NCBI GenBank assembly: GCA_035370465.1
Contig: DAOOVW010000005.1
Coordinates: forward strand, 1-51,349
Direction: 5' to 3'
DNA: 51,349 bases
From: a bacterium
GTDB lineage: Bacteria; Ratteibacteria; UBA8468; B48-G9; JAFGKM01
In this document: positions 1-8,127 of the stretch, in pieces
How the letters are laid out: each line of letters starts with the position of its first letter
How positions within the stretch are numbered: the first letter of the stretch is position 1
Translations under genes and position numbers: made by a program
Notes under the pieces: model-generated
What the model was told of the DNA's origin: nothing
Database searches by the model: none
The model's input: the letters and a program-made list of their open reading frames with translations, nothing else

Positions 1-69
1 AGAATTTCTTATTCTGAATATAATAAAGCAAAAAAGGAAATTTTACAAAGATTATTTCAAATAAAATAA
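1..69 (+). CDS. C-terminal end of an unidentified upstream protein (partial)
   Basis: Frame 1 is open from the window edge and stops with TAA at 67-69, giving 22 residues that end in LQRLFQIK. The tail is lysine-rich and looks like normal coding sequence for this genome, but it is too short to assign to a family. The start lies outside the window. It could be a chance open frame. Confidence 0.35.
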   Translation, partial: RISYSEYNKAKKEILQRLFQIK

Positions 70-107
70 ATAAGGAACGGGTCAAAAGTATTTATTTTGT
101 TAGAGGT

Positions 108-311
108 TTGGTTAATAATAGTATTTTGTTTAGAGAAAAGAAGAAGATAGGAATAAAAATAGAAACATTTGGTGATGAAGCATTATTTACTATTGAACCA
201 ATTTCAAAAGATGTAAAAATTGATGAAATAATTAAAAAATATAAACTCATTACTTATAAAGAATACATAAAAAGGGCAACAGAAGTTCAAGATGATGCAA
301 GAACTAAATAG
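108..311 (+). CDS. small hypothetical protein, start uncertain
   Basis: This 67-residue frame is charged and rich in Lys, Ile and Glu, with no motif, signal peptide or membrane segment that I recognise. The TTG start at 108 is doubtful because the only GAGG upstream (103-106) almost touches it; the frame stays open upstream to about 27, and an AAGGA at 72-76 might serve a rare upstream start. It runs towards the MocA gene and their 3' ends overlap by 8 nt (304-311). It could be a decayed or incidental frame. I assign no function. Confidence 0.4.
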   Translation: MVNNSILFREKKKIGIKIETFGDEALFTIEPISKDVKIDEIIKKYKLITYKEYIKRATEVQDDARTK

Positions 312-1257
312 TGTTTTTATAAATGTTTTCTACAAGTTCCATTGTTTTAACTGCATCATAAAAGTTTGTTTCTGGTAATTTCTTTTTCTCAATACATTCA
401 ATAAAGTGTTTGTTTTCATCTAAAAAACCAGCAATTTCAAATAATTCTTTTCCTCCTGTAAACTCTTTTGCATCTATACTCTCTCCTTCTTCTTTTCCAT
501 CAGAATAAATCATTGCTTGATTTTCAGGGTCAACAAATACAACAATCCCTTTACCATGTATTTCTAAAGAAAAAACCCTTTTTCCACTCGTCCAGTTTGC
601 AGATAAAATCCCTATTGCTCCTGAAGAAAATTCAATTAAAGAACAAAAAATGTTATTATAATCAGCAAATAGCCCTTTAACAATACTTTTAACTTTTTTT
701 ACATCTCCTCCAATATACCTTAAAAGGTCAACTGAGTGAATAACATCGCAGGTCAAAATATCAATTGCCCCATTGTAATAAGGTGGTTGGCCCAAATAAT
801 TTTTAAAAAAATTTGCCTGTGTTAATATAACTTCCCCTTTTTCTTCTATTCTTTTTTTCCCTTCTACTATTAAAGGGGCAAATCTCCTTTGAAAACCGAC
901 CATTGTCAAAACACCCTTTTTTTCTGCCAATTTTGCCATTTGTTTTGTCTGTTCAAGTGTTATTCCAGGTGGTTTTTCTATAAAAACATTAAGGCATTTG
1001 TTTAAACAATGAATAACGATATCAAAAAGATGGTGTGGTGGCATTATTATATAGATAGCATCAGGACTTTTTTCTTCAAGCATTTTTTTATAGTCAGTAT
1101 AAACATTTGAAATTTTATATTTTTCTGATGTTTTTCTTAATCGTTCTTCATTCAAATCACATATACCTATAATTTCAGCATTTTCAATTTTTGAAAGTGA
1201 AGGATAATGAACTAAATTTGCCATTCCTCCTGCTCCAATAATACATACTTTCACCAT
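304..1257 (-). CDS. Gfo/Idh/MocA family NAD(P)-dependent oxidoreductase
   Basis: This 317-residue cytosolic protein is predicted to be an NAD(P)-dependent dehydrogenase acting on a sugar, inositol or similar polyol; the substrate cannot be read from sequence. The N-terminal Rossmann fold opens with IIGAGGMA (residues 6-13), and the family signature EKPPG follows near residue 93 at the end of the nucleotide domain. The C-terminal half matches the alpha/beta substrate domain of the family in length. The ATG at 1257 has an AAAGGT ribosome site and overlaps the gmk stop by 7 nt (ATGGTGA), so the two are translationally coupled. It is the last gene of the minus-strand ABC-TPR-gmk operon. A second, distinct MocA gene lies at 18434-19345. 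Confidence 0.85.
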   Translation of the reverse strand: MVKVCIIGAGGMANLVHYPSLSKIENAEIIGICDLNEERLRKTSEKYKISNVYTDYKKMLEEKSPDAIYIIMPPHHLFDIVIHCLNKCLNVFIEKPPGITLEQTKQMAKLAEKKGVLTMVGFQRRFAPLIVEGKKRIEEKGEVILTQANFFKNYLGQPPYYNGAIDILTCDVIHSVDLLRYIGGDVKKVKSIVKGLFADYNNIFCSLIEFSSGAIGILSANWTSGKRVFSLEIHGKGIVVFVDPENQAMIYSDGKEEGESIDAKEFTGGKELFEIAGFLDENKHFIECIEKKKLPETNFYDAVKTMELVENIYKNTI

Positions 1258-1814
1258 TTTTTTGACCTTTCAATAATTTTTTTTATTTTTTCAACTGTTT
1301 CTTCAATATCTTTGTTTATTACTCTATAATTATAATACTTCATCAATATTTTCCTTTCATATTTTGCTAATTTTATTCTTTTCTTTATTTCCTCTTCACT
1401 CAGGTCACCTCTTTTTCTCAATCTTTCTTCCTGTTCTTTTATAGAAGGAGGTAAGATACCAATTAAAATTGCATCTGGAAATATCTTTTTAATATTCATT
1501 CCACCTTGAGTATCAATCACAAGTAAGACATTTTCATCTTTTTTTAATTTTTCTATTACTTCTTTTTTGGGTGTACCGTAGAAATTTCCATAAACATTTG
1601 CATATTCAAGAAATTCATCTTTTTCAATCATTTTTTTAAACTTTTCTATAGGCACAAAATTATAATCAATTCCATCCTTCTCACCAATTCTTGGTTTTCT
1701 TGTAGTATAAGTTATAACAGTTTTAAGATATGGTAATAATTTAACTAATTGCTTTTGAATAGTGGTTTTCCCAGTTCCAGAAGGAGCAGAAATAACAAAA
1801 ATTTTGCCGCCCAT
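1251..1814 (-). CDS. gmk: guanylate kinase
   Basis: Phosphorylates GMP (and dGMP) to the diphosphate using ATP, a required step of guanine nucleotide synthesis in the cytosol. The P-loop SAPSGTGKTT is at residues 9-18, followed by the GMP-binding segment TYTTRKPRIGEKDGIDY and the stretch LEYANVYGNFYGTPK typical of bacterial Gmk. Its 187 residues are slightly short against the usual 200-210 but no motif is missing. The ATG follows directly on the stop codon of the TPR gene, so translation is probably coupled. Identification is secure. Confidence 0.97.
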   Translation of the reverse strand: MGGKIFVISAPSGTGKTTIQKQLVKLLPYLKTVITYTTRKPRIGEKDGIDYNFVPIEKFKKMIEKDEFLEYANVYGNFYGTPKKEVIEKLKKDENVLLVIDTQGGMNIKKIFPDAILIGILPPSIKEQEERLRKRGDLSEEEIKKRIKLAKYERKILMKYYNYRVINKDIEETVEKIKKIIERSKKW

Positions 1815-2768
1815 TTATGGAGTAAATTTTCCTTTTGTTTCTAACTCTTGTATTGCTCTTTCAGCAATACTTTTGAATCCAGTATTTAATAACTTTTCCC
1901 ATTGCTTCATAGCAAGGTCAATTTGCCCATTTTTCTCATATGCATGTGCTAAAACATCATCAACATAATCAGGATGAGGAAATTTTATTGCTTTTTCTAA
2001 ATACCTGACAGCATTTTTGTAATCCTTGCCTTTGTGATAATATGTCCATCCAAGTTCAAAATAAAGGTCATATTTTTCAGGATTATAGGCAACCCCTTTT
2101 TTTAAAAATTCAATTCCCTGATTGTACCAATAAAGCATCTCATCAACTATACCTATAAATTCTTTTAAGGCATCAATAAAAAATTTATTTTCCTCATTTA
2201 CCTTATAATTATCCAAAAAGTACTGGTAATTACCCAACTCTGTAAGCAATTTCGTTATTCTATCTTCCTCCATCCCTTCTTTTAATCCCAAATTCTCAAT
2301 CAAAAAATTTAATTTCTCCCCTATTTTAATTATGTTATGTAAGTCCTTTTTATCTTTTTCAGGTAAATTTTTAACTTTTTCTTTATACTCTTCTATCAAG
2401 TTTTCTTTATTAATTTTAACCTGGGCAAAAATATTGTAAGACATATGCCAACCACCAACAGACCAAACAGTAACATATTGGGGTTGTAACCATGCAATTG
2501 ATTCTAAAAGAGGTAGCATTTTATAGTGCTGTCCTTCGTGCCAATAATTTTCTATATTTAACCATAATAGGTCTGCTGCCAATCCCTTAAAACCAGAAAG
2601 AACTAAACTGCCTGCTACCTGTCCTGGCATAAGTAATAGTCCACTTTCAAGATTTTCTAATTTTTTATTATAATCAATACTCACCTGCAAAAATCCTAAT
2701 GGAATGTATAATAAAATTGCAGTAAAAAGAAAAACCCAGTTTTTACTATTAATTTTGTTTTTTCTCAT
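1815..2768 (-). CDS. TPR-repeat membrane-anchored protein linked to an ABC-2 exporter
   Basis: A 317-residue protein with one N-terminal hydrophobic segment (about residues 11-27), a conserved-looking middle region rich in Trp, Gly and Tyr (around GLAADLLWLNIENYWHEG), and tetratricopeptide repeats in the last 100 residues (for example ELGWTYYHKGKDYKNAVRYL). A longer reading from 2861 is possible, but the ATG at 2768 is preferred: it has a GAGGGAAGT site and overlaps the permease stop as ATGA. TPRs mediate protein contacts, so a role as a partner of the ABC exporter upstream is an inference from operon context. The biochemical function is unknown to me. Confidence 0.75.
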   Translation of the reverse strand: MRKNKINSKNWVFLFTAILLYIPLGFLQVSIDYNKKLENLESGLLLMPGQVAGSLVLSGFKGLAADLLWLNIENYWHEGQHYKMLPLLESIAWLQPQYVTVWSVGGWHMSYNIFAQVKINKENLIEEYKEKVKNLPEKDKKDLHNIIKIGEKLNFLIENLGLKEGMEEDRITKLLTELGNYQYFLDNYKVNEENKFFIDALKEFIGIVDEMLYWYNQGIEFLKKGVAYNPEKYDLYFELGWTYYHKGKDYKNAVRYLEKAIKFPHPDYVDDVLAHAYEKNGQIDLAMKQWEKLLNTGFKSIAERAIQELETKGKFTP

Positions 2769-3529
2769 ACTTCCCTCTTCTGGAAGAAATAAAGACCAAT
2801 AAGTATAACAATGAATGTATATAAAATCCCATAAGTTAATGTCTTTAAAACATAACTCCATGAAACAGGAACTCCAAGTACAACTTTATCTCTTATCGCA
2901 AAGTTTTCATAATTTGGAACAATTGTATAAAGCATCTGACCTAAACCTTTTAATATAACACTTTCTGTTCTATCAACAAGTTGTCTTCCATAAGAAGTTA
3001 AATGACCAATTATATAAAGGAAAAAGGAAAAAATAATGTTAAAAGCATCTGATGCAAAAGTAGCAACACTTAAAGTTATCGTACTTATTAAAACAAGTTC
3101 AAAATATATTAAAAGAAGTGTTTTAAATGTTTCAACATCTGGTGGGCTTTTTTTGAAAACAAGAAGCCCTATAAAAAACAAACTGATAAGAATAAAATTA
3201 ACTAAAATTATCAAACACATACCTAAAAATTTTCCAATGAATAAATTTCTTCTTGTAACTGGTTTTGTTAGAAGTGTATAAATTGTCCTTTTCTCTATTT
3301 CCCCTGATAAAGCACCCAAAGCACCAAATATTGCAATTAAAGCACCAAAAAATTCTATTGTAGAAAAACTCACATCTTTAATCATTTTAAGTTCTTCTTC
3401 TGCTGTGAGAAAAGAAAAGAATTTTGAAGTGCCTATTACAATCAAAGCAAAAACAACAAGTATATACAATGTTTTTTTTCTTAATGATTCTTTAAATGTA
3501 TTAACTGCAATAACCCATACTTTTCTCAT
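2765..3529 (-). CDS. ABC-2 type transporter permease
   Basis: A 254-residue integral membrane protein with about six hydrophobic segments, beginning with one at residues 23-41, and a cytoplasmic stretch around EIEKRTIYTLLTKPVTRRNLFIGKFLG that is characteristic of ABC-2/NosY-type permeases. It would form the membrane channel for the ATPase encoded 3 nt upstream. Substrate is not deducible; candidates include lipids, polysaccharide or drugs. Its stop codon overlaps the start of the TPR gene by 4 nt. Confidence 0.85.
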   Translation of the reverse strand: MRKVWVIAVNTFKESLRKKTLYILVVFALIVIGTSKFFSFLTAEEELKMIKDVSFSTIEFFGALIAIFGALGALSGEIEKRTIYTLLTKPVTRRNLFIGKFLGMCLIILVNFILISLFFIGLLVFKKSPPDVETFKTLLLIYFELVLISTITLSVATFASDAFNIIFSFFLYIIGHLTSYGRQLVDRTESVILKGLGQMLYTIVPNYENFAIRDKVVLGVPVSWSYVLKTLTYGILYTFIVILIGLYFFQKREV

Positions 3530-3532
3530 CCC

Positions 3533-4288
3533 TCACTCCTTTTTATAATTACTATCAAATTCTTCTATTGTTTTAACAAAAAGTTCCTCAAGGTTGTTTG
3601 CATTATATTGAGAAATCAATCCTTCAAGAGTACCTGTTGTAAGAAGATAACCTCTATGAAAAATACCTATTCTACTACAAACTCTTTCAACTTCTGAAAG
3701 AAAATGGCTTGAAAGTAAAATTGTTTTTCCCTGTTTTTTTAACTGAATTAATAAGTCCCTTGTTTCTAGGCATCCAATCGGGTCAAGCCCTGTTGTCGGT
3801 TCATCAAGTATAAGTATTTTAGGGTCATTGATAAGTGCTGCTGCTAAACCAATTCTTTCAAGCATCCCTTTTGAATAATGTCTTAATGTTAATTTTTTTA
3901 CTTCTGATAATTTAACAAGAGAAATCAAATATTCAGTTCTTTCTTTTATTTCCTCTTTATTCATATTAAAAAGCCGTCCATAAAAATAAAGAAGTTCAGG
4001 ACCAGTAAGATAGTCATAATAATAGGGATTTTCAGGCAAAAACCCAATATTTTCTTTAACTTCAACATCAAATTGATTTTTCCCCATTATACTTATTTCT
4101 CCTTCAGTAGGAAATAAAATTCCAAGTAAAAGTTTAAGACATGTTGTCTTTCCTGAACCATTTGGTCCAAGAATTCCGAATATTTCTCCTTCTTCAACTT
4201 TTAAACTTACTTTATTTAAACCTACTACTTCTTTCCCTCTTCCGAGAACATAAATTTTTGTAAGGTCATTTGTCTCTATAATTGCCAT
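3533..4288 (-). CDS. ABC transporter ATP-binding protein
   Basis: The 251-residue nucleotide-binding subunit of an ABC-2 exporter. It shows Walker A GPNGSGKTT (41-49), the ABC signature YSKGM (138-142), Walker B ILILDE (158-163) followed by PTTGLDP, and the H-loop SSHFLSEVE. The ATG at 4288 is preceded by a good GGAGGTG site and lies downstream of the promoter at 4315-4341, making it first in the five-gene operon that ends with the MocA gene. Family assignment is firm, transported substrate unknown. Confidence 0.93.
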   Translation of the reverse strand: MAIIETNDLTKIYVLGRGKEVVGLNKVSLKVEEGEIFGILGPNGSGKTTCLKLLLGILFPTEGEISIMGKNQFDVEVKENIGFLPENPYYYDYLTGPELLYFYGRLFNMNKEEIKERTEYLISLVKLSEVKKLTLRHYSKGMLERIGLAAALINDPKILILDEPTTGLDPIGCLETRDLLIQLKKQGKTILLSSHFLSEVERVCSRIGIFHRGYLLTTGTLEGLISQYNANNLEELFVKTIEEFDSNYKKE

Positions 4289-4314
4289 AAAACACCTCCA
4301 ATTTGTTTCATTAG

Positions 4315-4341
4315 TTTATACCAATTAAGAACAATTGTCAA
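4315..4341 (-). promoter_or_regulatory. sigma-70-type promoter for the ABC-TPR-gmk-MocA operon
   Basis: On the minus strand TTGACA (4336-4341) is followed after 15 nt by TATAAA (4315-4320), with TGG directly before it forming an extended -10. It sits in the 61-nt gap between the prenyl synthase stop and the ATPase start. Confidence 0.65.
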
Positions 4342-4349
4342 ATATTCTT

Positions 4350-5129
4350 TTAATCTAATCTAAAAAGTTCATCAATAATAGACAGAAGAGAAGTTCCTTT
4401 TTTACCAAATAATTCAATATCTTTTTTAAGTTGTTTATGTATAAAAGATAATTTACTTTTTAATTTTTTTATATCACCTTCTTTATCTTCTATATCATCT
4501 CTTATCTGAAATCCAATTCCAAAATTTTTAGAAATTTTTAAAAGTTGTTTTTTCTCTTTATCATTTACTCTTTTGAAAAAAGTTGGGCCCAAAAAACACA
4601 CCTCAAATAATTTACCTGTTTTTTTTTCATCTCTTTGTCTTTTAAATTTATCGCTAACATTTTTATCCTTGGAAATAATATCAAGAACCTGTCCACCTGC
4701 CATGCCTTCTGAACCAATTGCTTTTGCAACATAACTAATAAGAGAAGATATTTTTGTCCCTGCAATAACTTGAAAACCAAGAGCAATAAGTGAATCACCT
4801 GCTAAAATTGCTATATCTTCTCCAAATTTTTTATGACAGGTAAGTTTTCCTCTTCTATAATCATCATTATCCATTGCAGGTAGGTCATCATGAATAAGAG
4901 AAAAATTATGAATAAATTCTACTCCACAGGCAAAAGGCATCAATTTTCTTTTATCAATATTTAAAATTTCTCCAACAAGAAGAATTATTATAGGCCTTAA
5001 TCTTTTTCCACCTGAAAAAATAGAATATCTCATTGCTTTATGCAATATAGAAGGTGTTATTTTTTCAGATGGTAGATATTTATCAAGATAATATTCAATT
5101 TCCTTTTTTAATTTTTTTATTTTATCCAT
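4350..5129 (-). CDS. ispA: polyprenyl synthetase, probably farnesyl-diphosphate synthase
   Basis: Condenses isopentenyl diphosphate with allylic diphosphates to build C15 or longer isoprenoids in the cytosol, feeding quinone and undecaprenyl-phosphate synthesis. The first aspartate-rich motif DDLPAMD (81-87) has the two-residue insertion typical of bacterial IspA, and the second, DDIED, lies near residue 213. GGKRLRP (40-46) binds the diphosphate. At 259 residues it is about 40 shorter than E. coli IspA, the loss being in loops and the C-terminus. Its ATG overlaps the alr stop by one base (TAATG). ispG at 19326 supplies the same pathway. Product length (C15 or C20) is uncertain. Confidence 0.9.
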   Translation of the reverse strand: MDKIKKLKKEIEYYLDKYLPSEKITPSILHKAMRYSIFSGGKRLRPIIILLVGEILNIDKRKLMPFACGVEFIHNFSLIHDDLPAMDNDDYRRGKLTCHKKFGEDIAILAGDSLIALGFQVIAGTKISSLISYVAKAIGSEGMAGGQVLDIISKDKNVSDKFKRQRDEKKTGKLFEVCFLGPTFFKRVNDKEKKQLLKISKNFGIGFQIRDDIEDKEGDIKKLKSKLSFIHKQLKKDIELFGKKGTSLLSIIDELFRLD

Positions 5130-6217
5130 TATTTATAAACTTTTTGCATCCGTCTGGCGCCAAAACCACATAAAATTTCCTGTGGAACGGTATTACCTAT
5201 TTTTGCCATATTTTCAATTTCAAAATTATCACCAAAAATATATATTTCATCTCCTATTTTAACATTTTTTCCACTTACATCTACAAGTGTCTGGTCCATA
5301 CAGATATTACCAATTATCTTTATTTTTTTGTTATTCCATTTAAGCTCAAACTTGTTTGAGAGAAATCTTCTTAGCCCATCTCCATATCCAATGCCGAGTG
5401 TTGCAACTTTTGTTTTCTTTTCTGTCTTATAAGTAATTCCATAACTTAAATATCTCCCTTCTGGTAATTCTTTCAAAAAAAGGACTTTACAGAATCCCTT
5501 TAATGCTGGTTGGAGTTTTAATTTCTTTGCAAGTTCTTTTGAAGGATAGATTCCAAGAGTTAATAGTCCTATTCTAATCATATCAAAATTCTTATATGTT
5601 TCAGGCAGGTTTATTATTGCTGCGGAATTTGCTATATGTTTCAAAGGTATATTTTTAAGTTCATTTACTTTTTCAAGAACACTGTAAAAGTTTCCTATTT
5701 GGTATTTTGCATATTCCTTATTTTCCCATTCAGCAGTTGCAAGATGAGTATAAATCCCTTTGGTAAAAATGTTTTTTTCTTCTTTTACTTTTTTTATAAA
5801 ATTTTCTGCTTCTTCTTTTTGAATACCTATCCTTCCCATTCCTGTGTCTATTTTTATATGAACAACTGCCTTTTTTTGTCTTTTTTTAGAAACTCTTTTT
5901 AACTGCTCAAAAACATCATCACTGCATAATGTAATTTCAATATCTCTCATTATAAGTTCTTCAACATCAGAAGGTAAAATTGGTCCTAAAACAAGGATTG
6001 GTTTTTTAATTCCAATTTCTCTTAACTCAATACCTTCTGAAGGTATTGCAACTCCAAAATAATCAACTACACTTTCAATTTTTTTTGAAACATATTTTGC
6101 ACCCATCCCATAAAAATCACTTTTTACTGTTGCCATAAACTTTCTTTTTGTAAAATTTTTTATCTTTTTTATATTTTCAATTATTTTTCCACAATCAATT
6201 TCAATCCATCTATCCAT
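5129..6217 (-). CDS. alr: alanine racemase
   Basis: A PLP enzyme interconverting L- and D-alanine for peptidoglycan. The PLP lysine is K32 in ATVKSDFYGMG; the family norm is VKANAYGHG, so the residues next to the lysine are unusual but the lysine, Tyr and Gly remain. The second catalytic tyrosine is in LSYGITY, and GIGYGDGLRR and CMDQ(T)LVD are typical of the C-terminal beta domain. 362 residues is the normal length. The start overlaps the pyrF stop by 8 nt. Assignment is firm. Confidence 0.95.
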   Translation of the reverse strand: MDRWIEIDCGKIIENIKKIKNFTKRKFMATVKSDFYGMGAKYVSKKIESVVDYFGVAIPSEGIELREIGIKKPILVLGPILPSDVEELIMRDIEITLCSDDVFEQLKRVSKKRQKKAVVHIKIDTGMGRIGIQKEEAENFIKKVKEEKNIFTKGIYTHLATAEWENKEYAKYQIGNFYSVLEKVNELKNIPLKHIANSAAIINLPETYKNFDMIRIGLLTLGIYPSKELAKKLKLQPALKGFCKVLFLKELPEGRYLSYGITYKTEKKTKVATLGIGYGDGLRRFLSNKFELKWNNKKIKIIGNICMDQTLVDVSGKNVKIGDEIYIFGDNFEIENMAKIGNTVPQEILCGFGARRMQKVYK

Positions 6218-6878
6218 TTTTTATCTCCTGTAATATTTTTTTAACACAATCTTCTGGTTCTTTACTATCATAAACAGGTCTACCAACAACAATAAAATCA
6301 GCCCCTTCTTTTACTGCCTGTTTAGGAGTTATTATTCTCTGCTGGTCGTCATTTTCCTTTTTTAATCTCACTCCTGGAACAACAAGTAAATAAGGATATT
6401 TTCTCAAAACAGAAATTTCTTCTCCTCCAACTACAACTCCATCAAGTCCCCAATTAAAAGCATTTTCTCCTAATATTGAAACTTTTTTCTTTATATTTGA
6501 AAATCCAAAGTCATTTTCTGTTAAAGATGTTAAAACAGTTATTCCAATAAGTTTTGTAATTTTGTTTGTTTTCTCTCTCTCCTCAATTGCTTCTTTTATC
6601 ATTTCCTGTCCACCTAAAATATGTAGAGAAATCATATCAATACCAATATCACAGCAATTTCTTACTGCATTTTTTACTGTATTAGGAATATCAAAAAATT
6701 TAAAATCAAAAAAAATTTTTTTGTTTTTCTTTTTTAATTTGTCAATTAAACAGAAACCAAATTTTAAAAAAGCAACTGGACCAATTTTATACCAGCCAAC
6801 ATAATTTTCTGTTTTTTCAATTATAAAATCCATTTTTTCTTCTTCTGTTATATCAAGAGATATTATTAAATTTGCCAT
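6210..6878 (-). CDS. pyrF: orotidine-5'-phosphate decarboxylase
   Basis: Decarboxylates OMP to UMP, the last step of pyrimidine synthesis. The catalytic Asp-Lys-Asp set is in FFDFKFFDIPNTV (D58, K60, D63), and the C-terminal phosphate-binding segment reads VVGRPVYDS. I start at the ATG at 6878 rather than 6899 because GGGGAG lies six bases before it and the resulting MANLIISLD begins the first beta strand as expected; length is then 222 residues. The start lies 26 nt inside the 3' end of the upstream transferase gene. Confidence 0.95.
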   Translation of the reverse strand: MANLIISLDITEEEKMDFIIEKTENYVGWYKIGPVAFLKFGFCLIDKLKKKNKKIFFDFKFFDIPNTVKNAVRNCCDIGIDMISLHILGGQEMIKEAIEEREKTNKITKLIGITVLTSLTENDFGFSNIKKKVSILGENAFNWGLDGVVVGGEEISVLRKYPYLLVVPGVRLKKENDDQQRIITPKQAVKEGADFIVVGRPVYDSKEPEDCVKKILQEIKNG

Positions 6879-7941
6879 TTTTTCTCCCCACAAGTTCAAG
6901 TATACCTACTATTGAAAGAATTATTATAACCTGAATTATAATAATTAAACATCCCCATATGTTTAAATTTTTCATCAATAACGCTCCAAGTCCTGTACAA
7001 ATTGTCAGAAAATAAATAAAAATAACTGCCTGTTTTTTATTCATCCCTAAATTAACTAAACGATGGGAAATATGGTTTTTATCTGCTTTAAATATAGGTA
7101 ATTTTCTCTTTTTTCTTATCCAGATAATTGAAATTGTATCAAAAAATGGAACAGAAAAAATAACAAGAGGAGCAAAAATTGGCAGGTATGGATTTGTTGT
7201 CTCATACTTATAAAAAGTAATAATAATTGAAATTGTTGCAAGAAAAAAACCTAAAAAACTACTTCCAGATTCTCCCATAAAAATTTTTGCAGGAGGGAAA
7301 TTATAAATCAAAAATCCTGAAATAGCCCCTAGGAAAACAGATAGTAATGTACTTACAAAAAGTTGTCCCATCTGTACTGCAAAAATAAAAAGTATAAACC
7401 CGGAAATTAAGGAAACTCCAGCACTTAGTCCATCCATATTATCCAAAAGATTAAAACTATTCATCATAAAAATGACCCATCCAGTTGTTATAATAAAAGA
7501 AATAAAATTGTTAGGAATGAAAAGAGAAATTTTTATTCCTGAGAAAAATAAAGCAATTGATACAAAAATTTGTAAGGATAATTTGACAAATGGCTTAAGA
7601 TGGAAAATATCATCAAAAATACCAAAAAGAACAACAATAAAACCAATTGATAAAATTAACAAAAGTTTTGGTAATGACTGAATAATTCCAGGAATATAAA
7701 TTTTCAATTGTAAGAAAATAATATTTAATCTTACAAATAGAATACCTAAAAGAACAGTAGCAAGAATTGAAAGAAAAATTCCAAGACCACCTAAAAGAGG
7801 AGTTGGAACTTTGTGAATCTTTCTTTCAGAAGGTATGTCAATAATATTAAATTTTCTAGCAATTTTCCCGGAAAAAGGAGTAAAAAAAATTGACAACAAA
7901 AAACTTCCTAAAAAACCCAAAAGATAAACAACATTCCACAT
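6853..7941 (-). CDS. WecA/MraY-family undecaprenyl-phosphate sugar-1-phosphate transferase
   Basis: A polytopic inner-membrane enzyme (about 10-11 hydrophobic segments, 362 residues) that moves a sugar-1-phosphate from a UDP-sugar to undecaprenyl phosphate, starting surface polysaccharide or wall-polymer synthesis. Visible family motifs are FGIFDD (107-111), LLDNMDGLSAG (165-175, catalytic Asp), FMGESGSSFLG near 225 and HISHRL near 283, which resembles the His motif of WecA/TagO rather than MraY. No Shine-Dalgarno precedes the ATG; the predicted promoter would start the mRNA at or next to it. It leads the operon with pyrF, alr and ispA. Confidence 0.88.
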   Translation of the reverse strand: MWNVVYLLGFLGSFLLSIFFTPFSGKIARKFNIIDIPSERKIHKVPTPLLGGLGIFLSILATVLLGILFVRLNIIFLQLKIYIPGIIQSLPKLLLILSIGFIVVLFGIFDDIFHLKPFVKLSLQIFVSIALFFSGIKISLFIPNNFISFIITTGWVIFMMNSFNLLDNMDGLSAGVSLISGFILFIFAVQMGQLFVSTLLSVFLGAISGFLIYNFPPAKIFMGESGSSFLGFFLATISIIITFYKYETTNPYLPIFAPLVIFSVPFFDTISIIWIRKKRKLPIFKADKNHISHRLVNLGMNKKQAVIFIYFLTICTGLGALLMKNLNIWGCLIIIIQVIIILSIVGILELVGRKNGKFNNIS

Positions 7942-7948
7942 AAAATAA

Positions 7949-7976
7949 ATTATAAAAGAAAAAAGAAGTTTTTCAA
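7949..7976 (-). promoter_or_regulatory. promoter of the sugar-1-P transferase operon, implying a leaderless mRNA
   Basis: Minus-strand TTGAAA (7971-7976), a 16-nt spacer and TATAAT (7949-7954). Counting seven bases downstream puts transcription start near 7942, one base before the ATG at 7941. Confidence 0.6.
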
Positions 7977-8043
7977 GACATAAGTATTTTTAACCATTTA
8001 AATTTCAGACAATAAATAAAATGCCAAATTGAATAAAATGGTG

Positions 8044-8049
8044 TATAAT
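8044..8049 (+). promoter_or_regulatory. probable -10 element upstream of argJ
   Basis: A perfect TATAAT preceded directly by TG, about 75 nt before the argJ ATG, in the 186-nt divergent gap. I see no convincing -35 element at the right distance. Confidence 0.4.
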
Positions 8050-8127
8050 ATGAATATTCTAAGAGGAACAGCAAAAAAGATAATTCAGTAAAAATATCGC
8101 AGGTATTAAAGATGGAAAAGGAAAAAG

